Part shown: piece after piece, positions 7,893 through 15,064 of the stretch
How positions within the stretch are numbered: the first letter of the stretch is position 1
Layout: every line of letters starts with the position of its first letter
DNA from: an uncultured Alistipes sp.
GTDB taxonomy: Bacteria > Bacteroidota > Bacteroidia > Bacteroidales > UBA932
Direction: 5' to 3'
Length of the DNA: 37,318 bases
NCBI GenBank assembly: GCA_945787505.1
Contig: CALZHC010000012.1
Location: forward strand, 1-37,318
Made by a program: the position numbers and the translations under genes
The notes under the pieces: generated by a model
What the model was told of the DNA's origin: nothing
Database searches by the model: none
What the model saw: the letters and a program-made list of their open reading frames with translations, nothing else

Positions 7893-9092
7893 ATGGAAAG
7901 TATAAAGGAAATATTCAAAATTGGTAAGGGCCCCTCAAGTAGTCATACGATGGGACCCAAGAAGGCAGCGGAGATGTTCAGGGCACATGTGCCCGGAGCA
8001 TCTTCGTTCTTTGTAACCCTTTACGGCTCGCTGGCAGCCACAGGAAAGGGGCACTTGACAGATGTAGCTATCACCGAAGCTCTCGGGGATAATGTCGAAT
8101 TTGACTGGCGACCTAAGGAGTTTTTGCCGCAACATCCCAACGGTATGAAATTTAGGGCCTTGGATAGTGATGGCAATCTAATTGACGAGCAGATCTATTT
8201 CAGTGTTGGTGGAGGTGACATCAGTCAAAGTGGCAAGAGGGATTTTCAAAGGAAGGATATATATCCCCATACCAATATGGCTCAAGTTCTTCAGTGGTGC
8301 AATGACAGGAACTGTACTTTTTGGGAGTATGTAGCCACTTACGAAGAACCGGACATCTGGGATTATCTGGCCCAAAGGTGGGATGTCATGCAGCAGGCTA
8401 TAGAGAGGGGACTCGATGAAGAGGGGGTACTGCCAGGGGGACTCAATGTCAGACGAAAGGCCTATTCTTATTATCAGCATGCAAAAAGCTATCAGACCAC
8501 TATGTACAGAAGGGGGATGATGTTTGCCTTTGCGCTTGCCGTCTCTGAAGAGAATGCTGCAGGTGGTACTATTGTGACCGCCCCTACATGTGGTTCCTGT
8601 GGAGTGCTTCCGGCAGCCCTGAATCTGATCAAGACCAGCTACGATTATTCTGACAAGAAAATTTTGAAGGCCATGGCAACAGCCGGTCTGATAGGCTCCA
8701 TCATAAAGCAGAATGCTTCCATCTCAGGAGCTGAGGTGGGATGTCAGGGGGAGATTGGATCTGCTTGTGCAATGACCTCCGGAGCTGTTACACAACTCTT
8801 CGGGGGATCTCCACAGCAGATCGAATGTGCTGCATCTATCGGAATGGAGCACTTTTTAGGTCTGACATGCGATCCGGTATGTGGACTGGTCCAGATTCCA
8901 TGTATAGAGAGGAATGCCTTCGCGGCAGCTCGCGTAATGGATGCCACACAATTCTCGCTAATGTCTGACGGAAGACATATTGTTCCTTTCGATACCGTAG
9001 TCGAGGCTATGAAGCAGACAGGTCACGATCTTCCTAATTTGTATAAAGAAACTTCAGAAGGAGGACTCGCCTTTTTGGTAAAAAACAAATAA
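7893..9092 (+). CDS. sdaA: L-serine dehydratase, single-chain [4Fe-4S] type
   Basis: This cytoplasmic enzyme deaminates L-serine to pyruvate and ammonia using an oxygen-labile [4Fe-4S] cluster. The 399-residue chain fuses the beta domain (N-terminal KIGKGPSSSHTMGPKKAAEM) to the alpha domain. The three cluster cysteines are C284 (GCQGEIG), C326 (LTCDPV) and C337 (IPCIERN). Their spacings of 42 and 11 residues equal those of the Legionella enzyme (C343, C385, C396). APTCGSCGVLPA near residue 231 is the conserved alpha-domain loop. The gene starts 1 nt after the PII-like stop, so the two are probably translationally coupled. The enzyme feeds amino-acid nitrogen release, as expected for an anaerobe. 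Confidence 0.95.
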   Translation: MESIKEIFKIGKGPSSSHTMGPKKAAEMFRAHVPGASSFFVTLYGSLAATGKGHLTDVAITEALGDNVEFDWRPKEFLPQHPNGMKFRALDSDGNLIDEQIYFSVGGGDISQSGKRDFQRKDIYPHTNMAQVLQWCNDRNCTFWEYVATYEEPDIWDYLAQRWDVMQQAIERGLDEEGVLPGGLNVRRKAYSYYQHAKSYQTTMYRRGMMFAFALAVSEENAAGGTIVTAPTCGSCGVLPAALNLIKTSYDYSDKKILKAMATAGLIGSIIKQNASISGAEVGCQGEIGSACAMTSGAVTQLFGGSPQQIECAASIGMEHFLGLTCDPVCGLVQIPCIERNAFAAARVMDATQFSLMSDGRHIVPFDTVVEAMKQTGHDLPNLYKETSEGGLAFLVKNK

Positions 9093-9124
9093 ATAACTAT
9101 TTTCGCAGGATAAACTGGTCGCAA

Positions 9125-9613
9125 ATGAGAAAAAATGCGGTAAATATTACGGTAATCGCCATATTCTTCTGCCTTTTGTTATACCCCTTGAGCCTTGATG
9201 CTCAGGTAAGATACGGTATAAAGGCGGGGGTAGACTACTTTTCTGCCTCTTCGCTGGGCGGGAAGGTTGGTGCTACTGCCGGATTTGCTGTAAATATCGA
9301 CTTGGGGGCTGCCGGATTTTCGCTTCAGCCGGAGTTGGACTATGTGATGAAGAGCCCTGTTGGTGCTCATTGCGTGAATGTACCGGTTAATTTGCAGTGG
9401 GGACCTGACCTTATTCTTTTCAGGCCTTTCATAATGGTCTCTCCATTTGTCGGAGCCGCTTTCCGCCCTGAAAAGACCCTTTTCGATTATGGTGTGGGCG
9501 TGGGAGCCGGTATTGATTTTTGGAGAATGCAGCTGCAAATCAAGTACTCCTGGGATTTAGGGACACCTGAAAAGCTTGGAGGGTTGGATGTCAGTCTCCT
9601 ATACTTCTTCTGA
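9125..9613 (+). CDS. Small outer-membrane beta-barrel protein, PorT-like
   Basis: A 162-residue predicted outer-membrane protein. A signal peptide occupies about residues 1-26 (hydrophobic FFCLLLYPLSLDAQ). The next residues, YGIKAGVDYFSASS, open a series of alternating amphipathic strands ending in an aromatic residue (LLYFF), as in outer-membrane barrels. FSLQPELDYV and VNVPVNLQW are typical of the PorT/porin family in Bacteroidota. It is shorter than its neighbour at 9967 but shares the pattern, including the phrase FRPFIMVSPFVG against KPFVMVAPYIG. It may be the tail of the upstream transcript, 32 nt after sdaA. The specific function is unknown. Confidence 0.75.
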   Translation: MRKNAVNITVIAIFFCLLLYPLSLDAQVRYGIKAGVDYFSASSLGGKVGATAGFAVNIDLGAAGFSLQPELDYVMKSPVGAHCVNVPVNLQWGPDLILFRPFIMVSPFVGAAFRPEKTLFDYGVGVGAGIDFWRMQLQIKYSWDLGTPEKLGGLDVSLLYFF

Positions 9614-9643
9614 TTATATGTTTAACTTTTAATAATTACTACT

Positions 9644-9958
9644 ATGACACAGGTAAATGATTCAAATTTCGAAGAATTGGTACTCAATTCAAAAGTTCCT
9701 GTAATATTGGACTTTTGGGCTCCTTGGTGTGGCCCTTGCAAAATGCTCTCACCTATCGTTGACGAACTTGCAAAAGAATACGAAGGCAAGTGGTTCATTG
9801 CAAAATGTAATGTTGACGATGCTTCTGAAGTTCCTATGAAATATGGAATCAGAAATATCCCTACTCTTCTTTTCTTCAAGGACGGACAGCTTAAGGAAAA
9901 GATGGTGGGCTCTACTACAAAGGCAGCTATCGTTGCCAAGATGGAATCACTTCAATAA
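9644..9958 (+). CDS. trxA: Thioredoxin
   Basis: A 104-residue cytoplasmic disulfide reductase of normal thioredoxin length, with no signal peptide. The active site is WCGPC, with C29 and C32, in the context DFWAPWCGPCKM. The cis-proline loop is RNIPTLLFFKDG, and the C-terminal helix is present. It lies between two outer-membrane barrel genes, 30 nt after the first and 8 nt before the second. Its reductase gene, trxB, is also in the window at 30293-31219 but in a different operon. Confidence 0.96.
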   Translation: MTQVNDSNFEELVLNSKVPVILDFWAPWCGPCKMLSPIVDELAKEYEGKWFIAKCNVDDASEVPMKYGIRNIPTLLFFKDGQLKEKMVGSTTKAAIVAKMESLQ

Positions 9959-9966
9959 CAAATATT

Positions 9967-10623
9967 ATGCGTAAAATTTTCACAATTCTACTAGCTGTCG
10001 TTATGATGGCTGCATCGGCAGTAAGACTATCTGCTTCGGACAAATTTGTCAGTTTTGGTGTAAAGGCAGGTCTTGACTTCACCAACATGACCAAGTTTGA
10101 AGATATCAAAAAGGATGGTTTCTTCAAATCCTACACAGGATTCAATGCCGGCGTTCTTCTGAACCTAAACCTGCCTCTTGGCTTTGAAGTTCAGCCTGAG
10201 CTCCTCTATGTTCAGACAGGAATCAACTCAAAGGACTATAGCATTGGTTCATTGACAATTAGTGAAAATTCTGTATTAAGGACCGGTTCACTCCGTCTGC
10301 CCGTCAATGTAATGTGGGGCATCAATATTCTTGGAGTTGTAAAACCATTCGTAATGGTTGCTCCATACATAGGATGTGCTCTTTACACTAACGGAAAGCT
10401 TTTAGGAATTGACATCTCAAACTCTGATTTCAAGAGTCGTCTTGAATATGGAGTTGGACTTGGTTTCGGTGTTACAGTGTGGAAAATCCAGGCTTCTTTC
10501 AAATGGAACTGGACATTAAGTCCTTTCTTGGATTCTTCTAAATTCACAATTCCTGCTATTAAAGATCAGGTAGAATCTGCGAAACTTCAGGGAGGAGAAA
10601 TCTCTCTGGCATTCATTTTCTAG
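9967..10623 (+). CDS. Outer-membrane beta-barrel protein, PorT-like
   Basis: A 218-residue predicted outer-membrane protein with a signal peptide (about residues 1-24, hydrophobic AVVMMAASAVRLSAS). It then has FGVKAGLDFTNM, a standard first strand of the PorT family, GFNAGVLLNLNLPLGFEVQPELLYVQTG, and a terminal strand ending SLAFIF. It resembles the 162-residue protein at 9125 and may be a paralogue. It starts 8 nt after trxA and is followed 4 nt later by the polyprenyl synthase gene. Function beyond an outer-membrane barrel is not known. PorT itself acts in type IX secretion, but membership of the broad family does not imply that. Confidence 0.78.
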   Translation: MRKIFTILLAVVMMAASAVRLSASDKFVSFGVKAGLDFTNMTKFEDIKKDGFFKSYTGFNAGVLLNLNLPLGFEVQPELLYVQTGINSKDYSIGSLTISENSVLRTGSLRLPVNVMWGINILGVVKPFVMVAPYIGCALYTNGKLLGIDISNSDFKSRLEYGVGLGFGVTVWKIQASFKWNWTLSPFLDSSKFTIPAIKDQVESAKLQGGEISLAFIF

Positions 10624-10627
10624 TACC

Positions 10628-11620
10628 ATGACTGTTTTGGAGGAGATAAAGCTTAAGTTGTCGCCATTTTGGGGCGATTTTGAAAAACTGATGTCTTCGG
10701 CTTTGGTATCGAAGAGCAGTATGTTGAACACTATCAACGATTATCTTCTCGAAGCGTCTGGCAAACAATTGAGACCGATGCTGGCAATTGCTGTGGCAAA
10801 TGCCGGCAGCGGTCTTTGTAATGATAAGGTGGTTGCCTGTGCGGCTGCCTCCGAACTGATTCATACTGCGACTCTTCTTCATGATGATGTCGTGGATGAC
10901 AGCGACAATAGGAGGGGAAGACTGACTGTCAAGAAGGCCTTTTCTCCGGGTGCCTCTCTGCTTCTTGGAGACTATTGGCTTACAAAGGCGATAAATGTAC
11001 TTATATCCAGAGGGTGTCCCTCCGAGGTGTTGTCTCTCTTTGCCGGCACACTTGAGGCTTTGGCAGAAGGTGAACTCATACAGATGGAGCTTGCTGACTC
11101 CCTCAAGACCGGATATGGAGACTATGAAGAGATTATATCCCGTAAGACTGCCTCGCTGTTCGTTGCCTCTGTAAAGAGTTCGGCCATTGTATCGGGTATG
11201 TCTCCCGATGAGATAGAGGCTGTGAGCAGATATGCTTACAATCTCGGACTCTCCTTTCAGATGAGAGACGATATACTTGATTATTATCCTACCTCTGTCT
11301 CTGGCAAGGATTCAAATTGCGATATTGAGGAGAGAAAGGTAACTCTTCCTCTTCTGTGTGCCTTTTCAAACAATCCTGCAATGGAGAGTGAAATAAGGGA
11401 AAAGATGCGCGCTATCGACCCCATGAGTCCTGACAAAGAGAAAAACGCTGCAATTGTCACGGAGGTACGAAACTTTGTAATGAAAAACGGCGGGCTTCAA
11501 TCCGCTGCCGAGTTTCTTGGCAATAAATTAAAAGAGGCAGTTGATGCGCTCTCAGTGTTAGGGGATTCCTATTTCAAGGAGGCACTGGTCTCTTTGGCCT
11601 TGAGTCTCCAGAGAATATAG
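10628..11620 (+). CDS. Trans-polyprenyl diphosphate synthase
   Basis: A 330-residue class I prenyl chain-elongation enzyme that condenses isopentenyl diphosphate onto allylic diphosphates, probably to make the side chain of menaquinone. The first aspartate-rich motif is at residues 86-90 (HDDVVDD), with KQLRPML upstream. The second is in FQMRDDILDYY near residue 220, with GKD following. Length and motifs fit octaprenyl or solanesyl synthases (IspB/HepT type); chain length cannot be read from the sequence with certainty. It starts 4 nt after the barrel gene. Its last 52 bases overlap the 3' end of trmB on the opposite strand. Confidence 0.92.
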   Translation: MTVLEEIKLKLSPFWGDFEKLMSSALVSKSSMLNTINDYLLEASGKQLRPMLAIAVANAGSGLCNDKVVACAAASELIHTATLLHDDVVDDSDNRRGRLTVKKAFSPGASLLLGDYWLTKAINVLISRGCPSEVLSLFAGTLEALAEGELIQMELADSLKTGYGDYEEIISRKTASLFVASVKSSAIVSGMSPDEIEAVSRYAYNLGLSFQMRDDILDYYPTSVSGKDSNCDIEERKVTLPLLCAFSNNPAMESEIREKMRAIDPMSPDKEKNAAIVTEVRNFVMKNGGLQSAAEFLGNKLKEAVDALSVLGDSYFKEALVSLALSLQRI

Positions 11621-12267
11621 GTGATGGGCATCCCTTTTGCTAAGAACATCTGTTCGTAGAACGTCTGTACCTCTCTTACTTCTGATTCCATATCTCTTCC
11701 CGAGTTGTATATATCATTGTCAGCAAAGAGGAGTTCGTCTCCCTCTGATGCTATGGTCTCAAGGGTGTATTCGTGTAACAATATGCTGTCTGTCTTCAGA
11801 TGCATTAATCCATCGGCCTTCAGAAAATTCCGGTATCTATTCAGAAATAAAGGGCTTGAGAGTCTTTTGCGTGGTTTATGTGGCTGCGGGTCGGAGAATG
11901 TGAGCCATATTTCAGATACCTCGTCCCTTCCGAAGAGAGAATCTATGAACTCAATCCTTGTTCTAAGGAATGCCACGTTTTTCATCTGGTTCTCGGTCGC
12001 GTACTTGGCTCCCTTCCACAGTCGTGCACCTTTGATATCGACTCCTATGTAATTCTTTTCAGGGTGTCTCTTTGCGAGTGCTATAGTGTAGTCGCCTTTT
12101 CCGCATCCGAGCTCGAGTACAATGGGGTTGTCATTTCCGAAGATCTCTTTGCCCCAATTGCCTTTAAGGTTATGGTCTTTTCTCAGCACATCCTCTGTCT
12201 GAGGCTGGATAAGGTTGCTGAAGGTGAGGTTTTCCCTGAATTTTCTGAGTTTGTCTTTTCCTCTCAT
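11569..12267 (-). CDS. trmB: tRNA (guanine-N7-)-methyltransferase
   Basis: A 232-residue SAM-dependent enzyme that makes m7G46 in tRNA. Family signatures are LELGCGKGDYTIALAKRHPEKNY-type motif I (near residue 52), GVDIKGARLWKGAK, and TFSDPQPHKPRKRLSSPLFL near 125, which corresponds to the PDPWPKKRHHKRR region of E. coli TrmB. The C-terminal SDPQ-to-HLKTD segment is intact. It is the last gene of the ricT-gldH-trmB run and overlaps gldH by 4 nt (12264-12267). Its 3' end runs 52 bases into the convergent polyprenyl synthase gene, so no terminator can lie between them. Confidence 0.94.
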   Translation of the reverse strand: MRGKDKLRKFRENLTFSNLIQPQTEDVLRKDHNLKGNWGKEIFGNDNPIVLELGCGKGDYTIALAKRHPEKNYIGVDIKGARLWKGAKYATENQMKNVAFLRTRIEFIDSLFGRDEVSEIWLTFSDPQPHKPRKRLSSPLFLNRYRNFLKADGLMHLKTDSILLHEYTLETIASEGDELLFADNDIYNSGRDMESEVREVQTFYEQMFLAKGMPITYILWRLKAKETSASLK

Positions 12268-12719
12268 TTTCTGATTATAGGTATTTTTTCGGTTATTATT
12301 CCAGCTCCGGTCACTCTCTTCTCATCTTCAGGAAGTGTGAGCGATATCTGCCACATTCCTCTTTCATTTGGAATTATTCCCTCCCTGTAAGAGTATTGCA
12401 CATCGTAGTATCCTGCTCCGCATGAGTATTTGATTTTGTTCTTTTTTAGCAGGTTACGGGATGAGGGAAGTGTTACTGTCTCTGATGCTCTGACTGAAGT
12501 CGGGGAGAGAATAGTTACCTCTACAGGAATACTTTCTCTCTGTGTGAATGAGTTGTATCTCAACAATATGTACATATTGTAAGCGTACAGCGTATCGTTC
12601 ATGTCAACGCTGAACGAAATGCAGTCGGACTCTCCTCTTGTCTTGAAGAAATCGTAATCTGCACTGCGACTGCAGCTGCATGCAAGCAACGACAGTATCA
12701 GTAAGATGCTATTTTTCAT
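12264..12719 (-). CDS. gldH: GldH-like lipoprotein
   Basis: A 151-residue lipoprotein. The start at 12719 gives a clean lipoprotein signal with lipobox LLACS (MKNSILLILSLLACSCSR), and lipidation is expected at Cys14. An upstream extension to 12815 is rejected because it only reads the Lys-rich tail of ricT in another frame. The features FFKTRGESDCISFSVDMNDTLYAYNMYILLRYN and the ending TGAGIITEKIPIIRK resemble GldH of Flavobacterium, which is needed for gliding and attached to the type IX secretion system. Its position after ricT is also usual for gldH. It overlaps ricT by 11 nt and trmB by 4 nt. No other gld gene is in the window, and many non-gliding Bacteroidales keep gldH. Confidence 0.8.
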   Translation of the reverse strand: MKNSILLILSLLACSCSRSADYDFFKTRGESDCISFSVDMNDTLYAYNMYILLRYNSFTQRESIPVEVTILSPTSVRASETVTLPSSRNLLKKNKIKYSCGAGYYDVQYSYREGIIPNERGMWQISLTLPEDEKRVTGAGIITEKIPIIRK

Positions 12720-13875
12720 CTTTCTGTGCCGCCTCTTTTTTGGGCGAGTTCGGATTCTTCTTTTTCTTCTTCTTCGACTTTTTCTTCTTTTCGTCGAACC
12801 TGTCAATCTTGTCATCTCCTATAGCAGCAACGAAATCGACGCTGTCCTCCATCTTAGAGTCTTTCTGGATTGAGGGGCCTTTTCTTCCGTTCTTGTTTTC
12901 GTGAAGGATGTGTTTTACTTCGCTTGCCGGAACAGGGATCATTGATGACATGTTTCCTTCCTGATAGGTAAACCACATGATTCCCTTGAGGGTATCTGTT
13001 TTGACCAGATATGCGTTTCCGTCCACCAGATCGAGCGGACCGCTGACATGGGGAATGGTCTTGTGGGCATCTATGTAGATGGGGGCTTCGTAGTTGATGC
13101 AGCATTTGAGTTTCCCGCATTGTCCCGCAAGCTTTTGAGGGTTGAGCGAGAGGTCCTGACAGCGTGCAGCATGGGTGGAGATTGACTGGAAGTTGGTGAT
13201 GAATTTTGCGCAACAAAGCTCTCTGCCGCAAACACCGACTCCGCCGATGAGTCCGGCCTCCTGTCTTGCCCCGATCTGTTTCATTTCTATTCTGATGCGG
13301 AACTCTTCAGCGAATACCTTGATCAGTTGCCTGAAGTCGACCCTTTCGTCAGCGATATAGTAGAAGATGGCCTTGCTGCCGTCTCCCTGGAACTCGACAT
13401 CTCCGATTTTCATATCAAGATTGAGCTCCTGTGCGATTACCCTTGCCCGGATCATTGTCTGGTTTTCACGTGCAATGGCCTCCTGCCATCTCTCCAGATC
13501 GAGCGGTTTGGCTTTTCTATATATTTTACGGAATTCCTTGGTTCCGGGTGTGGAGTGGCAACGCAGCATCTGCCTGTAGACTACAGGACCTGAAAGGGTG
13601 ATTATTCCCACGTCGTGTCCTGTGGCAGCCTCTACCACTACCAGATCCCCCTGCTTGAGCAGCTGACCGGATGTGTTTTCATAGAAACCTTTGCGGGTAT
13701 TCTTGAAACGCACTTCATAGTAGTTTCCGAAGGCAGGGTCGTGTATTTTTGAAAGCCAGTTGAAATCCTTCAGCTTGCAGCATCCTGGCCGGTATGTTAC
13801 TATAAGTTCCTGCTGCTCAGTCCTTTCGGTTATACAACCTCTGGAGCAGTCGTATTTTATATTTTTTTCTTCCAT
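12709..13875 (-). CDS. ricT: PSP1-domain protein RicT (YaaT)
   Basis: A 388-residue PSP1/RicT protein. In Bacillus subtilis RicT forms a complex with RicA and RicF that binds [4Fe-4S] clusters and acts on RNase Y-dependent mRNA maturation; in Bacteroidota the role is not established. Cysteine pairs occur at PGCCKL, GVCGRELCCAKF, GQCGKLKCCINYE and an N-terminal CSRGC. The last 30 residues are a lysine-rich tail (KKKKSKKKKKKNPNSPKKEA), likely disordered and possibly nucleic-acid binding. The 13875 start is preferred because a -7 box at 13893-13900 places the transcript start after the longer alternative at 13911. It is the first gene of the ricT-gldH-trmB run. Confidence 0.9.
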   Translation of the reverse strand: MEEKNIKYDCSRGCITERTEQQELIVTYRPGCCKLKDFNWLSKIHDPAFGNYYEVRFKNTRKGFYENTSGQLLKQGDLVVVEAATGHDVGIITLSGPVVYRQMLRCHSTPGTKEFRKIYRKAKPLDLERWQEAIARENQTMIRARVIAQELNLDMKIGDVEFQGDGSKAIFYYIADERVDFRQLIKVFAEEFRIRIEMKQIGARQEAGLIGGVGVCGRELCCAKFITNFQSISTHAARCQDLSLNPQKLAGQCGKLKCCINYEAPIYIDAHKTIPHVSGPLDLVDGNAYLVKTDTLKGIMWFTYQEGNMSSMIPVPASEVKHILHENKNGRKGPSIQKDSKMEDSVDFVAAIGDDKIDRFDEKKKKSKKKKKKNPNSPKKEAAQKDEK

Positions 13876-13892
13876 AATATTCATTAAGATGA

Positions 13893-13900
13893 CAAAGATA
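13893..13900 (-). promoter_or_regulatory. -7 box for ricT
   Basis: TATCTTTG on the minus strand, a full match to TAnnTTTG, ending 17 nt before the ricT start codon. It faces the plus-strand box at 13913-13920 across 12 bp. No convincing -33 TTTG is visible. Confidence 0.55.
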
Positions 13901-13912
13901 AATAAAAACAAG

Positions 13913-13920
13913 TATATTTG
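13913..13920 (+). promoter_or_regulatory. -7 box for the 13942 membrane protein gene
   Basis: TATATTTG, a full match to TAnnTTTG, ending 21 nt before the ATG at 13942. Its -33 zone falls on the opposing ricT -7 box, so the two promoters overlap. Confidence 0.5.
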
Positions 13921-13941
13921 TGGTAAATAATAAAATTAGAG

Positions 13942-14484
13942 ATGAATAATAGTAAGAATCCGGTAGTAAAATACCTTATAAGAACAGTAAAATCGTTCGT
14001 TTTTTTCAATATAGTCTTTCTGGCTATCCTCTCGGTCCTGATATTGATAACACCTGAGTACAGCTTTGACATGATGTTCTCGAATGTGGGCGGAGTCCTG
14101 AGGGAGGGTTCATGGCCGAAGGTGATGGCACTCTTCTTCGTGGTGGCCCTACTCTATCCCAAGCTGACATATGTCAAGAAAGAGACCATCATATACGGTG
14201 ATTTTGAGGCCAACAGAAAGATTATCCTCGATGCCTTTGCTTCAAGGGGATATGAGTTGGTTAATGAAGATTCGGAAAGACTCTCTTTCAGGCTTTCCTC
14301 TGTCTTTAACCGTCTGATGAGGATGTTCGAGGACGAGATTAGTATAACCAAAGGGGAGTCTGTACTGATTCTTCAGGGTTCCAGAAAGGAGATCCTCAGA
14401 ATCAGCGGTACGATTACGTTCCTGTCAAAAAAAGAGAACGCTGACTCTTCAGATAGCGAGTCAGCAGAAGAGACTAATGAGTAG
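13942..14484 (+). CDS. Small inner-membrane protein of unknown function
   Basis: A 180-residue protein that I do not recognise. It has two likely membrane helices, at about residues 18-37 (FVFFNIVFLAILSVLILIT) and 59-73 (PKVMALFFVVALLYP). A soluble C-terminal domain of about 100 residues follows, with a strand-helix-strand look (IYGDFEANRKIILDAFASRG, then YELVNEDSERLSFRLSS). The tail (NADSSDSESAEETNE) is acidic. The topology suggests both termini in the cytoplasm. It is a single-gene unit with its own -7 box, divergent from ricT, and its last 11 bases overlap the convergent DUF3109 gene. Coding status is supported by length, promoter and codon pattern. Confidence 0.75.
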   Translation: MNNSKNPVVKYLIRTVKSFVFFNIVFLAILSVLILITPEYSFDMMFSNVGGVLREGSWPKVMALFFVVALLYPKLTYVKKETIIYGDFEANRKIILDAFASRGYELVNEDSERLSFRLSSVFNRLMRMFEDEISITKGESVLILQGSRKEILRISGTITFLSKKENADSSDSESAEETNE

Positions 14485-15064
14485 CTTCTGCTTTTGCAGC
14501 ATATTCCAAAGCAGCATAGAATTCTTCTCCAAAGGCCTCTATCAGAGGAACCTTTAGGAATTGGTACACTTTTATGTTCTCTTTCTTTCCCTTTTTGAAA
14601 GCATCTTCGCAGATGTTCCAGCGGTGGAGGTTAAGAGCTGTGGTACCGTTGGACAGGTGTGAGACTCTTATGGGATAGAGGCGGCACGAGATGGGCTTTA
14701 CGAATTTTGATTTCCCGTTGCACCATGAACGCTCTATTGCACAGTAGCATGCTCCGTTTTTTTCGAAATTGCAATAGGCACACTCCTCGCTGTTGCCAAG
14801 AAGTGGAGTCACGCAGTCTGAGTCGCTGTCTATTGTGAAGAATCCCTCCTCTTCTATCTTTGCTATTCCTTCAGGGCGCATGAAGGGTGTGATGAGGTGG
14901 TAGTTATCCTCGATCATCTGTGGTTCGGCTTCTTCCATAGGAGCTCCGCTGTCCCCTATAATACAGCAGGCTCCGGCACATTTTTCATAATCGCAGGCAA
15001 AGTATTCGTCCAATATTTCACCGGAGACGATGATGTCGTCTATCATTATGGGCATATTATTCAT
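14474..15064 (-). CDS. DUF3109-family cysteine-rich protein
   Basis: A 196-residue cytoplasmic protein of the DUF3109 family (recognised by pattern). Eleven or more cysteines are grouped as CDYEKCAGACC near residues 24-34, DCVTPL, ECAYCNFEKNGACYCAIERSWC near 93-115, and SCRLYPIR near 126. This layout resembles the Fe-S or zinc CxxxCxxCC clusters of YkgJ-like proteins, so metal binding is likely, though the metal is not known. The core phrase VKPISCRLYPIRV is strongly characteristic. It overlaps the M16 gene upstream by 8 nt, which suggests co-translation. Its 3' end overlaps the convergent membrane-protein gene by 11 nt. Confidence 0.88.
   Translation of the reverse strand: MNNMPIMIDDIIVSGEILDEYFACDYEKCAGACCIIGDSGAPMEEAEPQMIEDNYHLITPFMRPEGIAKIEEEGFFTIDSDSDCVTPLLGNSEECAYCNFEKNGACYCAIERSWCNGKSKFVKPISCRLYPIRVSHLSNGTTALNLHRWNICEDAFKKGKKENIKVYQFLKVPLIEAFGEEFYAALEYAAKAEATH

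Noticed and set aside
11878-12390. 170-residue open frame opposite trmB and gldH
   Set aside because: Antisense of two recognised genes, with low-complexity, family-free sequence.
12720-12815. N-terminal extension of gldH with an Arg/Lys-rich 32-residue start
   Set aside because: It is the Lys-rich tail of ricT read in another frame. The lipoprotein signal begins at 12719.
13876-13911. Longer ricT start at 13911
   Set aside because: The -7 box at 13893-13900 would place the transcript start after it, and the extra residues are hydrophobic and unlike the family.
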